Made by a program: the position numbers and the translations under genes. Below are positions 62,740 to 64,000 of a DNA stretch of 64,000 bases, piece by piece. The DNA is from Rhizobium sp. NFR07 (GTDB lineage Bacteria > Pseudomonadota > Alphaproteobacteria > Rhizobiales > Rhizobiaceae). Within the stretch, counting starts at the first letter, position 1, and each line of letters opens with the position of its first letter. The stretch spans positions 310,001-374,000 of the forward strand of contig NZ_FOKM01000003.1 in the NCBI RefSeq assembly GCF_900111905.1, in the 5' to 3' direction. The notes below the pieces were generated by a model that was not told the DNA's origin, made no database searches, and saw only the letters and a list, made by a program, of their open reading frames with translations.

Positions 62740-63345
62740 TTACCGCGTGCCTTCGGTCGCCAGCTTCAAGCCCAGCGCCGCAAACGAAGCGGCGAAGGCG
62801 CGGCGGAGCCAGTTCATCGCGGTCTCGCTCTGCAGCAGGTACTGGCGGCCGGTGGCAGCAATGGCGGCATAACCGAGAAAGACGACGAAGGTCATGGCCG
62901 TGAAGCCGAGGCCGAGTTCGACCAGCAGGCCGATCGGGCTATCGGCCGGGACGAATTGCGGGATGAAAGCCACGAAGAACAGTGGCAGCTTTGTGTTCAG
63001 GATATTGAGCAATATGCCGCTCCGAACGAGCTTGCCCGCCGATTTCGGTGCGCTCCGGCGGATCGACAGGCCGCCGCGGTCGTTCAGCACTGCCCAGGCC
63101 ATCCAGAGAAGATAGGCAACCCCGGCGAACTTGATCGTCTGGAACAGGACCGCACTGGTGTGCAGGATCGCGGCAAGGCCCGCCATGGCCACGGCGAGAT
63201 GGAGAACGGTGGCGATGGTGCAGCCGACCGACGCCCAGAAGCCTGCCTTCAACCCGCCGCCCATGGCCGAGGACAGCGTGTAGACGACGCCGATGCCCGG
63301 CGAGAGGCAGATGATGAAAGCGGTCAGCAGATATTCGAAGCTCAT
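62740..63345 (-). CDS. LysE/RhtB-family amino acid exporter
   Basis: 201 residues, six predicted membrane spans. The signature AFIICLSPGIGVVYTLSSAM, followed by GGGLKAGFWASVGCTIATV, matches the RhtB/LysE fold, as does AYLLWMAWAVL. Exports amino acids or homoserine lactones; substrate not predictable. GGAGG lies 7 nt before the chosen ATG; the longer frame (to 63429) adds 28 unsupported residues. Confidence 0.88.
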   Translation of the reverse strand: MSFEYLLTAFIICLSPGIGVVYTLSSAMGGGLKAGFWASVGCTIATVLHLAVAMAGLAAILHTSAVLFQTIKFAGVAYLLWMAWAVLNDRGGLSIRRSAPKSAGKLVRSGILLNILNTKLPLFFVAFIPQFVPADSPIGLLVELGLGFTAMTFVVFLGYAAIAATGRQYLLQSETAMNWLRRAFAASFAALGLKLATEGTR

Positions 63346-63526
63346 GGACCATCCTCCCGAGACACCATCGACGCAGTGATCATCCGGCGGGATGTCCTTT
63401 TTGGGCATGTTCCCGCCGAATAGCCGCATCCTGTCAGGCTAGTGGAGGATGGCCCGGTATCGGCCTTTTGGCAAGGCAGCAGCCGGTTACCGAGGAATGG
63501 GCGAAATACGCATCCCCCGGACACGC

Positions 63527-63556
63527 TCAGGGGCGGCCTCGTAAAGCCGCCCCTGA
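63527..63556 (-). other. Strong hairpin between two minus-strand genes
   Basis: 11-bp perfect stem TCAGGGGCGGC (63527-63537) / GCCGCCCCTGA (63546-63556), 8-nt loop, 41 bases beyond the stop of the basic secreted protein gene. No T-run on the minus side, so it is a candidate but not a typical terminator. Confidence 0.5.
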
Positions 63557-63597
63557 CGAAATTTCCTGCCTAGACTTGGCCGTTCTTCGGGCCGTTA

Positions 63598-63918
63598 TCA
63601 GTACATGGTGCGGCCATTATGGGTCTTGCGATAGATGTTGCGCGAGGCGCGATTCTGCATGCGCTCGACCTTTTCACGCTCGCGACGGGTGACATAGCCG
63701 TCCCGGGCAGCGCGCGACTTGGCACGGTCGATACGGTGCTGCTGACGCGCGAGGTTGCGCATTTCGCGCGGGGTCAGTTCGCCACGGACGGCACCGCGAT
63801 AGACGCGATGTTCCTGGCGATGTTCGCGGGCCTCGCTGCGCCAGGTCTGCGCCTGGGACAGGGTCGGGATCGCGGAGGCCATCACGAGGGCCAGTGCACT
63901 GATGATGATCTTCTTCAT
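63598..63918 (-). CDS. Small basic exported protein, unknown
   Basis: 106 residues. Signal peptide (MKKIIISALALVMASAIPTL, cleavage near SQA, about residue 23), then a strongly basic chain: HRQEHRVYRGAVRGELTPRE, MRNLARQQHRIDRAKSRAAR and ERMQNRASRNIYRKTHNGR. AAGGAG lies 6 nt before the ATG. The repeating Q/R-x-x-R pattern predicts long amphipathic helices in the periplasm; binding to nucleic acid, peptidoglycan or metal is possible but not shown. Similar small basic periplasmic proteins are common in Rhizobiaceae. Confidence 0.75.
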   Translation of the reverse strand: MKKIIISALALVMASAIPTLSQAQTWRSEAREHRQEHRVYRGAVRGELTPREMRNLARQQHRIDRAKSRAARDGYVTRREREKVERMQNRASRNIYRKTHNGRTMY

Positions 63919-64000
63919 GACATTCTCCTTTTCGCGTCGAACTCGCGTGACGTACGCTGTCATCGTGGGTCCATAACGATGAATGGCCCCTGAAAGGTTC

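Overview
The window is a chromosomal segment of an alphaproteobacterium of the order Hyphomicrobiales (Rhizobiales), most likely a member of the Rhizobiaceae (Rhizobium/Agrobacterium-like). This rests on high GC, a split ATP synthase F0 operon with paired b and b' subunits, the DUF2007/ispB and DUF2093/mutL neighbourhoods, the pmbA-cysQ-DUF4170-waaA-lpxK lipid A block, and a CIRCE-controlled groESL operon. Nearly all of it is densely packed core housekeeping sequence. There is no prophage, insertion sequence, CRISPR array, rRNA or tRNA gene that I can support.

Layout. 1-5.6 kb (mostly minus strand): glyQ, a PIN/SpoVT-AbrB toxin-antitoxin pair, an S49 peptidase, a tRNA1(Val)-type methyltransferase, two lineage-specific orphan genes and a DUF2007 gene. 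5.6-10.6 kb (plus): ispB, a nucleotidyltransferase-fold protein, a TPR protein, ispE and moaB. 10.6-13.3 kb: a glycosyltransferase-like gene, a PA0069-type radical SAM gene and rnhB. 13.3-14.8 kb: a scarred interval carrying decayed second copies of the 3' ends of both rnhB and atpF, plus a small secreted orphan. 14.8-17.7 kb (minus): atpI-atpB-atpE-atpF'-atpF with a readable promoter and terminator. 17.8-23.8 kb (minus): a SleB-type cell wall hydrolase, kup, mrp and a LuxR-type regulator. 24-31 kb: an SMP-30 lactonase, a PRC-barrel protein, an OYE/FAD fusion oxidoreductase, a GGDEF-EAL protein and a PAS-receiver protein. 31.5-40.3 kb: mutL and DUF2093, a PIN/ribbon-helix-helix toxin-antitoxin pair, then the lipid A/Kdo operon (lpxK, a HAD phosphatase, waaA, DUF4170, cysQ, pmbA). 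40-47.7 kb: a Kef-type antiporter, an orphan lipoprotein, a patatin, rsmD, a long-tailed RluB-type pseudouridine synthase, tadA and a lipoprotein. 47.8-55.4 kb: ileS, a lone BrnA-like protein, a DUF1902 gene with a broken hicA-type toxin, ribF, a HAD protein and chrA. 55.6-64 kb: groESL, an unknown gene, a large autotransporter, an alpha/beta hydrolase with a frameshifted signal peptide, a LysE-family exporter and a small basic secreted protein.

Functional links. lpxK and waaA act on consecutive lipid A/Kdo steps and share a tightly packed operon with CysQ-like and PmbA proteins. ispE and ispB are two steps of isoprenoid and quinone-tail synthesis. The F0 operon lacks the F1 genes, as is usual in alphaproteobacteria. 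tadA, rsmD, the RluB-type enzyme and the methyltransferase at 3.0-3.8 kb are RNA modification enzymes.

Most notable observations: (1) a head-to-tail pair of decayed atpF and rnhB 3' ends between the intact genes, recording a tandem duplication or a foreign-gene replacement; (2) a dense cluster of inverted repeats leading into rnhB, ending in a near-perfect 27-nt inverted repeat whose loop holds the start codon; (3) a hicA-like toxin with a single premature stop next to an intact DUF1902 antitoxin-like gene; (4) a hydrolase gene whose signal peptide is one dinucleotide out of frame with the mature protein; (5) a large beta-helix-like autotransporter. Smaller orphan genes for exported or membrane proteins sit at several boundaries between housekeeping genes.
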